Position numbers and translations under genes: made by a program. Below, one piece after another: positions 25,569 through 35,018 of a stretch of 64,000 nt of DNA; the first letter of the stretch is position 1; each line of letters begins with the position of its first letter. Source of the DNA: Vibrio splendidus (GTDB taxonomy: Bacteria; Pseudomonadota; Gammaproteobacteria; Enterobacterales; Vibrionaceae); NCBI RefSeq assembly GCF_003345295.1, contig NZ_CP031055.1:1860001-1924000 (forward strand), given 5' to 3'. Under the pieces are notes generated by a model. The model worked only from the letters and a program-made list of their open reading frames with translations. It made no database searches and was not told the origin of the DNA.

Positions 25569-28256
25569 TTACTCAGTGTCTTGCTCGCTATCACTTTCAG
25601 AGTCAGAAGCATCTGATGCTTGCTCTCCACTTGATTCAGAAACGACCGTTCCTTCTGCATTAACTGTTTCTGCGTTTACTGCGTCAGCATTTGCTTCTTC
25701 AGTTTCTTCGCCTTCAACAATCTCAGCTTCTTCTACTTCGTCGATACGTTGTAGACCTACAACATTCTCGTCTTCAGCAGTACGAATCAGTGTTACACCT
25801 TGAGTGTTACGACCAACTTGGCTCACTTCCGCTACGCGAGTACGTACTAATGTACCTGCGTCGGTGATCATCATCATTTCATCGCCTTCTTCAACCTGAA
25901 CAGCACCAACAACTGGGCCATTACGATCAGAGACTTTGATAGATACTACACCTTGCGTTGCACGGCCTTTCGTTGGGTATTCAGCCAGCTCAGTACGCTT
26001 ACCGTAACCGTTTTGAGTCACAGTTAGGATATCGCCTTCGTTTGAAGGAACAATCAGTGAAACCACTTGATCGTCTTCTGGAAGCTTCATACCACGAACA
26101 CCAGAGGCAGTACGACCCATTGGGCGCACTTTGTCCTCGTTGAAGCGAACAACTTTGCCCGACTTCGAGAACAGCATGATGTCGCTATTACCATCAGTAA
26201 TATCAACGCCAATCAGTGAATCATCGTCACGTAGGTTAACTGCGATTAAGCCGTTAGCACGTACGTTTGCAAATTGATCCAGTGATGTCTTCTTAACTGT
26301 ACCGTCGCCTGTTGCCATGAAGATGAATTTCTCGTTAGAGAACTCAGAAACAGGCAGGATAGCCGTAATACGCTCACCTTCTTCTAGAGGAAGAATGTTA
26401 ACGATAGGCTTACCACGAGCGGTGCGGCTTGCTTGAGGCAGTTGGTAAACTTTCAGGCGGTACGTTTTACCACGAGTAGAGAAACATAAGATGTTATCGT
26501 GAGTATTAGCAACAAGCAGACGCTCAATGTAATCCTCATCTTTCATCTTAGTTGCACTCTTACCTTTACCACCACGACGCTGAGCTTCGTAGTCGCTTAG
26601 GATTTGGTACTTAACGTAACCTGCGTTAGAAAGCGTTACTACAACGTCTTCTTGAGCGATTAGCTCTTCCATGTCGATGTCATGAACCGCTGCTGTGATT
26701 TCTGTACGACGCTCGTCGCCATAGATATCACGTACCGCTTCAAGTTCTTCACGGATCACTTCCATCAAACGCTCAGTGCTTGCAAGAATATGCATTAGCT
26801 CAGCGATCTCTTCTAGAAGTGCTTTGTACTCGTCTAGAATCTTCTCGTGCTCAAGGCCTGTTAGGCGGTGAAGACGAAGTTCTAGAATAGCTTGTGCTTG
26901 AGTTTCCGTTAGGAAGTATTGACCATCACGGATACCGTATTGGTCTTCAAGCCAATCTGGACGAGCTGCATCAGTACCAGCACGTTCAAGCATTGATGCA
27001 ACGTTACCAAGATCCCAACCACGAGATACTAGACCAACTTTAGCTTCTGCTGGTGTTGGTGCGTTCTTGATCAGTTCAATGATTTCATCAATGTTTGCAA
27101 GCGCTAAAGATAGAGCTTCCAAGATATGTGCACGGTCGCGCGCTTTCTTCAATTCGAAGATAGTACGACGTGTCACAACTTCACGACGGTGATCAACAAA
27201 ACACTTCAACATATCTTTAATGTTGAAAAGTTGTGGTTGGCCGTTGTTTAGGGCAACCATGTTGATGCCGAAAGTAGTTTGCAGTTGAGTTTGTGAGTAA
27301 AGGTTGTTTAGTACAACTTCACCGACAGCATCACGCTTACATTCAATAACAATACGCATACCATCTTTATCAGATTCGTCACGTAGTGCACTGATGCCTT
27401 CAACTTTCTTGTCTTTTACAAGTTCTGCAATCTTCTCGATCAGACGAGCTTTGTTCACTTGATACGGAATTTCAGTAACGATAATTGTTTCTTTACCGTT
27501 CTTTTCCATTTCAATGTTCGCGCGCGAGCGCATGTAAACTTTGCCACGACCAGTCTTATATGCATCAACAATGCCCTTACGGCCACTGATTAATGCTGCT
27601 GTCGGGAAGTCTGGACCCGGGATGTAGTCCATTAGCTCATCAATAGTGATGTCTTCATTATTGATAAATGCTAAACAGCCATCAACAACTTCGCCAAGGT
27701 TATGTGGCGGGATGTTGGTAGCCATACCTACTGCGATACCAGAAGCACCGTTAACCAATAGGTTTGGTATTTTTGTTGGTAAAACTGCTGGTATTTGCTC
27801 GGTTCCATCATAGTTAGGAACGAAGTCAACCGTATCTTTATCAAGATCCGTTAATAGCTCACCAGCTATTTTTGACATACGAACTTCGGTATAACGCATT
27901 GCCGCAGCTGAATCGCCGTCAACCGAACCAAAGTTACCTTGGCCATCGACTAACATATAGCGTAGTGAAAACGGCTGAGCCATACGAACAATTGACTCGT
28001 ATACCGCACTATCACCGTGTGGGTGATATTTACCGATTACATCGCCTACTACACGAGCAGACTTTTTATATGCTTTGTTCCAATCATTACCTAGTACATT
28101 CATCGCGAACAAAACGCGGCGGTGTACTGGTTTTAGGCCATCACGCACATCTGGAAGGGCACGACCAACGATGACGGACATCGCGTAGTCTAGGTATGAA
28201 CCTCTAAGCTCATCTTCAATATTTACGGGCGTGATCTCTTTCGCTAGATCGCTCAT
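25569..28256 (-). CDS. gyrA: DNA gyrase subunit A
   Basis: An 895-residue topoisomerase II subunit that breaks and rejoins DNA during negative supercoiling. The active tyrosine is Y122 in AAAMRYTEVRM. The quinolone region reads HPHGDSAVYESIVRM, with the usual sensitive Ser at 83 and Glu at 87. The GyrA box QRRGGKGK opens the C-terminal wrapping domain. The last 60 or so residues are a highly acidic, low-complexity tail (EEAEIVEGEETEEANAD and SDSESDSEQDTE), longer than in E. coli. It is divergent from ubiG. Confidence 0.98.
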   Translation of the reverse strand: MSDLAKEITPVNIEDELRGSYLDYAMSVIVGRALPDVRDGLKPVHRRVLFAMNVLGNDWNKAYKKSARVVGDVIGKYHPHGDSAVYESIVRMAQPFSLRYMLVDGQGNFGSVDGDSAAAMRYTEVRMSKIAGELLTDLDKDTVDFVPNYDGTEQIPAVLPTKIPNLLVNGASGIAVGMATNIPPHNLGEVVDGCLAFINNEDITIDELMDYIPGPDFPTAALISGRKGIVDAYKTGRGKVYMRSRANIEMEKNGKETIIVTEIPYQVNKARLIEKIAELVKDKKVEGISALRDESDKDGMRIVIECKRDAVGEVVLNNLYSQTQLQTTFGINMVALNNGQPQLFNIKDMLKCFVDHRREVVTRRTIFELKKARDRAHILEALSLALANIDEIIELIKNAPTPAEAKVGLVSRGWDLGNVASMLERAGTDAARPDWLEDQYGIRDGQYFLTETQAQAILELRLHRLTGLEHEKILDEYKALLEEIAELMHILASTERLMEVIREELEAVRDIYGDERRTEITAAVHDIDMEELIAQEDVVVTLSNAGYVKYQILSDYEAQRRGGKGKSATKMKDEDYIERLLVANTHDNILCFSTRGKTYRLKVYQLPQASRTARGKPIVNILPLEEGERITAILPVSEFSNEKFIFMATGDGTVKKTSLDQFANVRANGLIAVNLRDDDSLIGVDITDGNSDIMLFSKSGKVVRFNEDKVRPMGRTASGVRGMKLPEDDQVVSLIVPSNEGDILTVTQNGYGKRTELAEYPTKGRATQGVVSIKVSDRNGPVVGAVQVEEGDEMMMITDAGTLVRTRVAEVSQVGRNTQGVTLIRTAEDENVVGLQRIDEVEEAEIVEGEETEEANADAVNAETVNAEGTVVSESSGEQASDASDSESDSEQDTE

Positions 28257-28547
28257 AGAGCCATTTTCCCTCTATAGTCAGATCGTATTTTTGAATACGT
28301 ATAAGACCGAAAAATATAACACAAATTTACCTACGGAGGCATCACTTTCCCTCTCCTTTTACCATCTTGTGACCCTTGTAGCCAATCTATTGATGAGAAA
28401 TTGCACCTCAGCGTCATATCTTGCTGAAACATGGTCACTTTACACCCAATAAACTAGCAAAATTGTAGATCTTCTGGTCAGCAGGAAAAGGCAAGTTATA
28501 ATGCCTGCAATTTCATGGATGCATTATTTAACTTGGAAATGCCGATT

Positions 28548-29258
28548 ATGACTAAATCACAGAACGTAGACCCAGCAGAAATCAAAAAATTCGAAGACAT
28601 GGCGTCGCGCTGGTGGGATCTAGAAGGCGAGTTTAAGCCACTACATCAAATCAATCCGTTGCGCTTAAATTACGTGCTAGAGAAAACCGAAGGCCTTTTT
28701 GGTAAGAAAGTTCTCGATGTTGGCTGCGGCGGCGGTATTCTGGCTGAAAGCATGGCTGTAGAGGGTGCGGTAGTCACCGGACTAGATATGGGTAAAGAAC
28801 CGCTCGAAGTCGCTCGTCTGCACGCATTAGAAACCGGCACCAAGCTCGATTACATCCAAAGCACCATTGAAGACCATGCAGAGCAAAACCCACACACTTA
28901 CGATGTGGTGACGTGCATGGAAATGCTAGAGCACGTTCCTGACCCACAATCAGTTATCTCGGCTTGTTCAAAGTTGGTTAAACCAGGCGGTCATGTGTTC
29001 TTCTCAACATTGAACCGTAACTTTAAGTCGTACCTGTTCGCTATTGTTGGTGCAGAGAAGTTACTTAAGATAGTGCCAGAAGGTACTCACGACCACGAAA
29101 AGTTCATTCGCCCTGCTGAGCTTATCAAAATGGTTGATAACACTCCGCTTCAAGAACTAGGGATTACAGGACTGCACTATAACCCGTTAACGAACACCTA
29201 CCGTTTAGGCCAAAAAGTCGATGTGAACTACATCGTTCACACTCAAAACTTGGGCTAA
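28548..29258 (+). CDS. ubiG: Ubiquinone biosynthesis O-methyltransferase
   Basis: A 236-residue SAM-dependent enzyme that performs both O-methylations of the ubiquinone ring. Motif I is VLDVGCGGGILAESMA, with later motifs CMEMLEHVPDP and KPGGHVFFSTLNR. The start MTKSQNVDPAEI at 28548 matches the family; eleven in-frame codons upstream are unlikely to be translated. It is divergent from gyrA, as in E. coli, with 291 bases between the start codons. Confidence 0.96.
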   Translation: MTKSQNVDPAEIKKFEDMASRWWDLEGEFKPLHQINPLRLNYVLEKTEGLFGKKVLDVGCGGGILAESMAVEGAVVTGLDMGKEPLEVARLHALETGTKLDYIQSTIEDHAEQNPHTYDVVTCMEMLEHVPDPQSVISACSKLVKPGGHVFFSTLNRNFKSYLFAIVGAEKLLKIVPEGTHDHEKFIRPAELIKMVDNTPLQELGITGLHYNPLTNTYRLGQKVDVNYIVHTQNLG

Positions 29259-29293
29259 AAAATATCGGTAGCCCTACCGTAAAATATTTTGTA
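29259..29293 (+). terminator. Possible terminator of ubiG
   Basis: A short CGGTA / TACCG stem is surrounded by A/T-rich, partly complementary flanks ending in a TATTTTG tract, immediately after the stop codon. The stem is short, so the call is tentative. Confidence 0.4.
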
Positions 29294-29555
29294 AAAAAGA
29301 CGAATGAAAAGAGTTGCAATTACCATAAGTTTGCGACTTTTTTCAGTCTAAATTTCGTGCGCTAGCTTCCATTTTGACCACCTCGATTTAAATTTAATCG
29401 TCCAAAATCCATTGCCTATTTTGCCCAAAGATCAAGGGATTTTTTTTTATGGGCGTGCAAAAATAAAGCATCCTTAAAAGGCGACTTTTGTACAATCAAG
29501 TCACGTCTAACGTCATCAGTTAGTGGTCACTTACAGTTTTTTTTCAATCCACTAC

Positions 29556-29564
29556 TTATCCACA
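29556..29564 (+). promoter_or_regulatory. DnaA box upstream of nrdA
   Basis: TTATCCACA is the exact consensus DnaA box, 203 bases before the nrdA start. In E. coli DnaA binding upstream of nrdAB links deoxynucleotide supply to replication initiation. Confidence 0.65.
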
Positions 29565-29633
29565 AGCAACCCAATTTCTTTACCTTGAAAAATATCAGTT
29601 GTAGCACTATCTTGTAACCCAACAAACAAATGA

Positions 29634-29670
29634 CCCCTATATGTTGTGTTTGAACTACAATATATGGGTA
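29634..29670 (+). promoter_or_regulatory. NrdR-like box pair upstream of nrdA
   Basis: CCCCTATATGTTGTGT (29634-29649) agrees with the NrdR box ACACWATATMTWGTGT at 13 of 16 positions. A weaker inverted copy, CTACAATATATGGGTA (29655-29670), lies with centres 21 bases apart, two helical turns. The usual spacing is about three turns, so only the first box is reasonably supported. Confidence 0.5.
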
Positions 29671-29766
29671 GACCAAGATCACAAAGCCGAAACGTAATTT
29701 ACAAAAATTACACAGAAATACACAAAAACACGGCCTTGTTCAGTTTTGTTAGGGAAATTAAGCAGA

Positions 29767-32049
29767 ATGAACCAACAACTTACTGTTACCAAGCGTAACG
29801 GGCGCAAAGAAACGATCGATTTAGAGAAAATCCATCGAGTGATCACATGGGCAGCTGAAGGCTTGCACAATGTTTCTGTATCACAAGTAGAATTGAAAGC
29901 TCACATTCAGTTTTACGATGGCATTACCACGACTGACATTCATGAGACAATCATCAAGTCAGCAGCGGATTTAATCTCTGAAGAGACTCCTGATTACCAA
30001 TATCTAGCAGCACGTCTGTCAGTGTTCCATCTACGTAAAAAAGCGTACGGTGAATACGAGCCGCCTGCACTTTATGACCACGTTGCAAAACTGGTTGATA
30101 TGGGTAAATACGATAGCCACCTAATGGAAGACTACACGAAAGCTGAGTTCGAAGAGCTTGACGCGTACATCGACCACAAGCGTGACTTAAACTTTTCTTA
30201 CGCGGCGGTTAAGCAGCTTGAAGGTAAATACTTCGTGCAGAACCGTGTAACAAAAGAAATCTACGAGAGTGCTCAGTTCCTTTACATTTTAGTTGCTGCG
30301 TGTTTATTCGGTAAATACCCGAAATCGACTCGTCTTGACTACATCAAACGTTTTTACGACGCATCGTCTACGTTTAAGATTTCTCTACCTACACCAATTA
30401 TGTCTGGTGTACGTACGCCTACTCGTCAATTCAGTTCATGTGTACTGATTGAGTGTGGTGACAGCCTTGATTCTATCAACGCAACAGCAAGCTCTATTGT
30501 TCGTTACGTATCTCAACGTGCTGGTATTGGTATCAACGCAGGTCGTATCCGTGCGCTTGGTTCTGAAATCCGTAATGGTGAAGCGTTCCACACTGGCTGT
30601 ATCCCTTTCTACAAATACTTCCAAACAGCAGTAAAATGTTGTTCTCAAGGTGGTGTTCGTGGCGGCGCAGCAACAGTGTTCTACCCACTATGGCACGGTG
30701 AAGTTCAGTCTCTATTAGTACTGAAAAACAACCGCGGCGTTGAAGAGAACCGTGTTCGTCACATGGATTACGGCGTACAGCTGAACAAGCTTATGTACTC
30801 TCGCCTAGTTCAAGGTGGCAACATCAGCCTATTCTCTCCTTCAGACGTACCTGGCCTTTACGACGCGTTCTTCGAAAACCAAGAGCGTTTTGAAGCACTT
30901 TACGTGAAGTACGAAAACGATCCTTCAGTGAAGCGTGAAACGGTTAAAGCCGTTGAGCTATTCTCTCTGCTAATGCAAGAGCGTGCTTCTACTGGTCGTA
31001 TCTACATTCAGAACGTTGACCACTGTAATACACACAGCCCGTTTGATTCTGAAGTAGCACCTGTTCGTCAATCGAACCTATGTCTAGAAATCGCGCTACC
31101 AACTAAGCCGCTTTCTAACGTAGAAGATGACGAAGGTGAGATTGCACTATGTACGCTTTCAGCGTTTAACCTAGGCGCAATCAACGAGCTAGACGATCTG
31201 GCTGAACTTTCTGAACTGGTTGTTCGTGCTCTAGATGCGCTACTTGATTACCAAGACTACCCGCTTCCAGCAGCACGTAAGTCGACAATGAACCGTCGTA
31301 CTCTAGGTGTGGGTGTAATCAACTACGCATACTACCTTGCGAAGAATGGTGTTAAGTACTCTGATGGCAGCGCAAATGGCCTGACTCACCGTACTTTTGA
31401 AGCAATTCAATACCACTTGCTAAAAGCGTCTGTTGAACTAGCGAAAGAGCAAGGCCGTTGCCCATCTTTCCACGAGACCAACTACGCGAAAGGCCTACTG
31501 CCAATCGATACTTACAAAAAAGATATCGACTTAGTATGTGAAGAGCCACTGCACTACGATTGGGACACGCTACGTGAAGAGATCATGGAGCACGGCCTAC
31601 GTAACTCTACACTGACAGCACTTATGCCTTCTGAGACTTCGTCTCAAATCTCGAACGCGACTAACGGTATCGAACCACCACGTGGTTACGTATCAGTTAA
31701 AGCATCGAAAGACGGCATCCTGAAGCAAGTAGTTCCTGATTTCCTAAATCTTAAAGAGAACTACGAGCTACTTTGGAACATTGGTACTAACGATGGTTAC
31801 CTTCACTTAGTGGGTATCATGCAAAAATTCGTTGACCAAGCTATCTCTGCAAACACTAACTATGATCCAAGTGTTTACGACAGCGGTAAGGTACCAATGA
31901 AGCAGCTGCTTAAAGACTTGCTAACAGCGTACAAGTACGGTGTTAAGACGCTTTACTACCATAACACTCGTGATGGTGCTAAAGACGACCAAGGCGATGC
32001 AGTTCAAGTGCCGGAAGAAGATTGTGAAGGCGGCGGTTGTAAGATCTAA
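29767..32049 (+). CDS. nrdA: Class Ia ribonucleotide reductase, alpha subunit
   Basis: A 760-residue catalytic subunit that reduces ribonucleoside diphosphates to deoxy forms. An N-terminal ATP-cone (VTKRNGRKETIDLEKIHRV) carries the allosteric on/off site. The active site is seen as SSCVLIECGDSLDS, SNLCLEIALP (Asn, Cys, Glu) and CTLSAFNLGAIN. Radical-transfer tyrosines are in KTLYYHNTRDG, and the C-terminal redox pair is in CEGGGCKI. The start MNQQLTVTKRNG at 29767 is preferred over an upstream TTG-type start. nrdB follows after about 100 bases. Confidence 0.98.
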   Translation: MNQQLTVTKRNGRKETIDLEKIHRVITWAAEGLHNVSVSQVELKAHIQFYDGITTTDIHETIIKSAADLISEETPDYQYLAARLSVFHLRKKAYGEYEPPALYDHVAKLVDMGKYDSHLMEDYTKAEFEELDAYIDHKRDLNFSYAAVKQLEGKYFVQNRVTKEIYESAQFLYILVAACLFGKYPKSTRLDYIKRFYDASSTFKISLPTPIMSGVRTPTRQFSSCVLIECGDSLDSINATASSIVRYVSQRAGIGINAGRIRALGSEIRNGEAFHTGCIPFYKYFQTAVKCCSQGGVRGGAATVFYPLWHGEVQSLLVLKNNRGVEENRVRHMDYGVQLNKLMYSRLVQGGNISLFSPSDVPGLYDAFFENQERFEALYVKYENDPSVKRETVKAVELFSLLMQERASTGRIYIQNVDHCNTHSPFDSEVAPVRQSNLCLEIALPTKPLSNVEDDEGEIALCTLSAFNLGAINELDDLAELSELVVRALDALLDYQDYPLPAARKSTMNRRTLGVGVINYAYYLAKNGVKYSDGSANGLTHRTFEAIQYHLLKASVELAKEQGRCPSFHETNYAKGLLPIDTYKKDIDLVCEEPLHYDWDTLREEIMEHGLRNSTLTALMPSETSSQISNATNGIEPPRGYVSVKASKDGILKQVVPDFLNLKENYELLWNIGTNDGYLHLVGIMQKFVDQAISANTNYDPSVYDSGKVPMKQLLKDLLTAYKYGVKTLYYHNTRDGAKDDQGDAVQVPEEDCEGGGCKI

Positions 32050-32150
32050 ACCGCAATAAACATTAAGACCCCAGAGAAGTTATCTTCTCTGGGTTTAAAG
32101 CATTAACAGGGTCCGTTTTATTGCGGGTCTTTAAAGGATTTGAGGCATTT

Positions 32151-33284
32151 ATGGCTTACAGTACTTTTTCTCAACAAAAAAATGACCAACTAAAAGAACC
32201 AATGTTCTTGGGTCAGTCGGTAAACGTTGCACGTTACGACCAACAGAAATTCGAAATCTTCGAAAAGTTGATCGAAAAGCAGCTTTCTTTCTTCTGGCGT
32301 CCAGAAGAAGTAGACGTGTCTAGCGACCGTATCGACTACAACAAGCTTCCTGAGCATGAAAAGCACATCTTCATCTCTAACCTGAAGTACCAAACACTTC
32401 TAGATTCAATCCAAGGCCGCAGCCCTAACGTTGCCCTACTTCCTTTGGTATCACTGCCAGAAGTTGAAACTTGGATTGAGACTTGGTCATTCTCTGAAAC
32501 GATTCACTCTCGTTCATACACGCACATCATCCGTAACATCGTGAATGATCCAGGCGTAGTATTTGACGACATCGTTGAAAACGAAGAGATCCTAAAACGT
32601 GCGAAAGACATCGCGTTTTACTACGATGATTTGATCAAGCTGACGGCTGACTACCATCGCTACGGCGAAGGCAACCACAACATCAACGGCGAAGACGTTA
32701 AGATTTCACTTCACGACCTGAAGAAGAAGCTTTACGTATGTCTAATGTCTGTAAATGCACTGGAAGCGATTCGTTTCTACGTAAGTTTCGCATGTTCATT
32801 CGCATTCGCTGAGCGTGAGTTAATGGAAGGTAACGCGAAGATCATCAAGCTAATCGCTCGTGATGAAGCTCTTCACCTTACTGGTACACAGCACATGATC
32901 AACTTGCTACGTAATGGCCAAGATGACTTCGAATTCATGCAGATCGCTGAAGAGTGTAAGCAAGAGTGTTTCGACCTATTCAAAGAAGCGGCTGAGCAAG
33001 AAAAAGAGTGGGCAGAATACCTATTCAAAGATGGTTCTATGATTGGTCTAAACAAAGATATTCTTTGCCAATACGTTGAGTACATCACTAACATCCGTAT
33101 GCAGGCTGTTGGTCTAGGTACTGCTTACCCAGAAGCAACGTCGAACCCAATTCCATGGATCAACGCTTGGTTGTCTTCAGATAACGTTCAAGTTGCTCCA
33201 CAAGAAGCTGAAATCAGTTCTTACCTAGTTGGCCAAATCGACAACGAAGTAAAAGCTGACGACTTTGAAGGGTTTGAGCTGTAA
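32151..33284 (+). CDS. nrdB: Class Ia ribonucleotide reductase, beta subunit
   Basis: A 377-residue di-iron tyrosyl-radical subunit. Iron ligands and the radical tyrosine are in ETWSFSETIHSRSYTHI and DEALHLTGTQHM, and the C-terminal tail KADDFEGFEL docks on NrdA. The ATG at 32151 (MAYSTFSQQ) is preferred over an upstream GTG-type start. Its stop overlaps the yfaE start by one base, so the ferredoxin is co-translated. Confidence 0.98.
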   Translation: MAYSTFSQQKNDQLKEPMFLGQSVNVARYDQQKFEIFEKLIEKQLSFFWRPEEVDVSSDRIDYNKLPEHEKHIFISNLKYQTLLDSIQGRSPNVALLPLVSLPEVETWIETWSFSETIHSRSYTHIIRNIVNDPGVVFDDIVENEEILKRAKDIAFYYDDLIKLTADYHRYGEGNHNINGEDVKISLHDLKKKLYVCLMSVNALEAIRFYVSFACSFAFAERELMEGNAKIIKLIARDEALHLTGTQHMINLLRNGQDDFEFMQIAEECKQECFDLFKEAAEQEKEWAEYLFKDGSMIGLNKDILCQYVEYITNIRMQAVGLGTAYPEATSNPIPWINAWLSSDNVQVAPQEAEISSYLVGQIDNEVKADDFEGFEL

Positions 33285-33562
33285 TGCCAACAATCAAAAT
33301 CAACAAGCTGACTTCTATTGAATCTAACCCTTCAAATACTCTATTGGAAACAATGGAACAAGCAGGGTTAGAGCCAGAATACAACTGCCGAGATGGCCAC
33401 TGTGGCGCTTGCCGCTGTACGTTGGATTCTGGTGAAGTCGAGTACGTTGGTTTTGCTATGGCTTACACACAAGCCAATGAAATTTTGCCATGCATCTGCA
33501 AAGCAAAAACTGAGTTATCGCTGAGTAACGTTATCCATAGAAGCAAGCAAAAACGCGCATAA
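33284..33562 (+). CDS. yfaE: 2Fe-2S ferredoxin, NrdB maintenance protein YfaE
   Basis: A 92-residue plant-type ferredoxin with the ligand set CRDGHCGACRC and, 38 residues on, CICKA. YfaE donates electrons that rebuild the di-iron tyrosyl cofactor of NrdB. Its start overlaps the nrdB stop (TAATG), exactly the arrangement expected for a dedicated partner. A strong terminator follows. Confidence 0.95.
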   Translation: MPTIKINKLTSIESNPSNTLLETMEQAGLEPEYNCRDGHCGACRCTLDSGEVEYVGFAMAYTQANEILPCICKAKTELSLSNVIHRSKQKRA

Positions 33563-33610
33563 GCCAACTGGCTTTAGGTCGCTTTGCTCGAATAACTTCA
33601 ATAAGAACTA

Positions 33611-33647
33611 AAAAGGGTCCGCTTCCTCTAGGAATGCGGACCCTTTT
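33611..33647 (+). terminator. Rho-independent terminator of the nrdAB-yfaE operon
   Basis: The stem AAAAGGGTCCGC / GCGGACCCTTTT, extended inward by TTCC/GGAA, has A- and T-runs on both sides and can also serve as a barrier for convergent transcription from the napF-like gene. Confidence 0.9.
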
Positions 33648-33741
33648 CTATTTATGTCTTTAGGAATCTGAGACTACTCGCCTCTCACTCAACCAAAGCC
33701 TTTCTGCTAGCTCGCTGCCACAAAGCCAAACCAGACGTTTA

Positions 33742-34254
33742 CTACTGAATAAGGTTCAAAGTCACTGAGCCAATGTAACAAGCGCTTCGGCACTCTCCGC
33801 AGCCGTTACACTTATCTTTGTCCACCGTAGGCAACTCCCCTGCTTCGATTTGAATCGCACTTGCTGAACAAGCGGTTTGGCACGCATTACAATCCATTTG
33901 CATGTAATTGTTACAGCTATCAGCAAAGCTAGGCTTCAAGTCAATATAAGGCGTGACCGTTGGATGAAGCGCGCCAGTCGGACACACTTCACTGCACTTG
34001 TTACACATAGAACAACTGTTGTAATCCAAATTCAGCAGCGCACTGCCCTCTAGCATCTCTATGACACTATTCGGACACGTATGCTCACATAGCCCACAAC
34101 CGTCGCAAAGACGCTCAAACAGCACCTCATCGACCGCTTTTGGCGGCCTTGCATACGAGCGTTGTGACTTCTCTTCATAATTCGCGGCGGCTTTAACCGG
34201 TTTAGAAAGTCGAGTTAAGAAACCACGCCTATCTGAATTTATTTGTTCAGGCAT
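33742..34254 (-). CDS. NapF-type ferredoxin linked to a DMSO reductase operon
   Basis: A 170-residue protein with four cysteine groups (CDGCGLCEHTCP, CSMCNKCSEVCP, CNACQTAC, CNGCGECRSAC). The N-terminal DRRGFLTRL resembles the SRRGILTGR start of E. coli NapF. NapF is cytoplasmic and is thought to act on the molybdoenzyme before export, probably in cofactor or cluster handling. Here the gene is not beside nap genes. It follows the chaperone gene by a one-base overlap and is divergent from dmsABC, so it likely serves that enzyme. Confidence 0.85.
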   Translation of the reverse strand: MPEQINSDRRGFLTRLSKPVKAAANYEEKSQRSYARPPKAVDEVLFERLCDGCGLCEHTCPNSVIEMLEGSALLNLDYNSCSMCNKCSEVCPTGALHPTVTPYIDLKPSFADSCNNYMQMDCNACQTACSASAIQIEAGELPTVDKDKCNGCGECRSACYIGSVTLNLIQ

Positions 34255-34820
34255 TAATCGATATATAACTTTTTAGTAGCAACGTTTAAATTATATTCAG
34301 ATGTTAATTGCTCAAGCCAATATATTACATCACTTGATAGCTTCTTATAAAAAGATAACTCTGATGCTGAATTAAATCTCTCTAAATAAACTGATGACCA
34401 AGTTAATAAATGAGACTCTAATAATTCACGAGATGAATCAATATTATTATTTTCTAACAAATACGCATGTGCGAGTAGCATTAAACCAAATTGGTCTTCT
34501 GGCTCTCTTAAGCCTGTATCTAACTCAATATGATTCAATTCTAAAAACTGTCGATATTCCACAGTCGATGCGCCAAACACAATACGGTCTTTATCGAGAT
34601 AAACAGAGCCCCAAGGCGGTGCTGGCATGTCGCCAACGCCTTCAAACAGTCGACTAAACTCTGCAGCGAGCGCATCTTCCTGTTCGTTTTGGAGTGCCAG
34701 TAAACAATCTTCTGATAAAACTTGGCTCTCTACTAAGGCCTGAACAATATCTATTAACTGTTCTTTATTAGTTGCTTGATAAAATAATGAACCGAGCAAT
34801 TTATGCGTATCAATAATCAT
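34254..34820 (-). CDS. TorD/DmsD-family molybdoenzyme chaperone
   Basis: A 188-residue, mostly helical, acidic cytoplasmic protein. Family features are the central FSRLFEGVGDMPAPPWGSVYLDKDR (PxGS/YxD) region and the EDQFGLMLLAHAYLL helix. These chaperones bind the twin-arginine leader of molybdoenzymes and delay export until the cofactor is loaded. It is divergent from dmsA, whose leader has the twin-arginine motif, and overlaps the NapF-type gene. DmsD and TorD are hard to separate by eye, so no gene symbol is given. Confidence 0.85.
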   Translation of the reverse strand: MIIDTHKLLGSLFYQATNKEQLIDIVQALVESQVLSEDCLLALQNEQEDALAAEFSRLFEGVGDMPAPPWGSVYLDKDRIVFGASTVEYRQFLELNHIELDTGLREPEDQFGLMLLAHAYLLENNNIDSSRELLESHLLTWSSVYLERFNSASELSFYKKLSSDVIYWLEQLTSEYNLNVATKKLYID

Positions 34821-34927
34821 TCTTATTTATACCGTAATTGGTTTAACTATAATTATATAAATAATACGATTGAATTCTTTGATCTATTTTATACATTCGA
34901 TTCATAATATTTTAATTCCGATCTTAT

Positions 34928-34941
34928 TTGATGCCAATCAA
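34928..34941. promoter_or_regulatory. Consensus FNR site in the dms control region
   Basis: TTGATGCCAATCAA is a perfect TTGAT-N4-ATCAA FNR box, 78 bases before dmsA and 108 before the divergent chaperone gene. It predicts anaerobic activation of one or both directions. Confidence 0.8.
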
Positions 34942-35018
34942 TCAATAATTAGAAATAAAAACATAGAGGCTAAACTACCTATAAAGTGCTAGTCATCAAT
35001 AACAATAGGCATCTTAGA

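Larger units (their letters stand above)
29259..29766. other. nrdA upstream regulatory region
   Basis: A 508-base gene-free stretch. It carries a DnaA box and NrdR-like boxes (separate entries) within 210 bases of nrdA. I see no open frame worth calling on either strand. Confidence 0.7.

Noticed and set aside
25576..25803. Ser-rich 75-codon plus-strand frame
   Set aside because: It is the complement of the acidic gyrA tail; the opposite strand is clearly the coding one.
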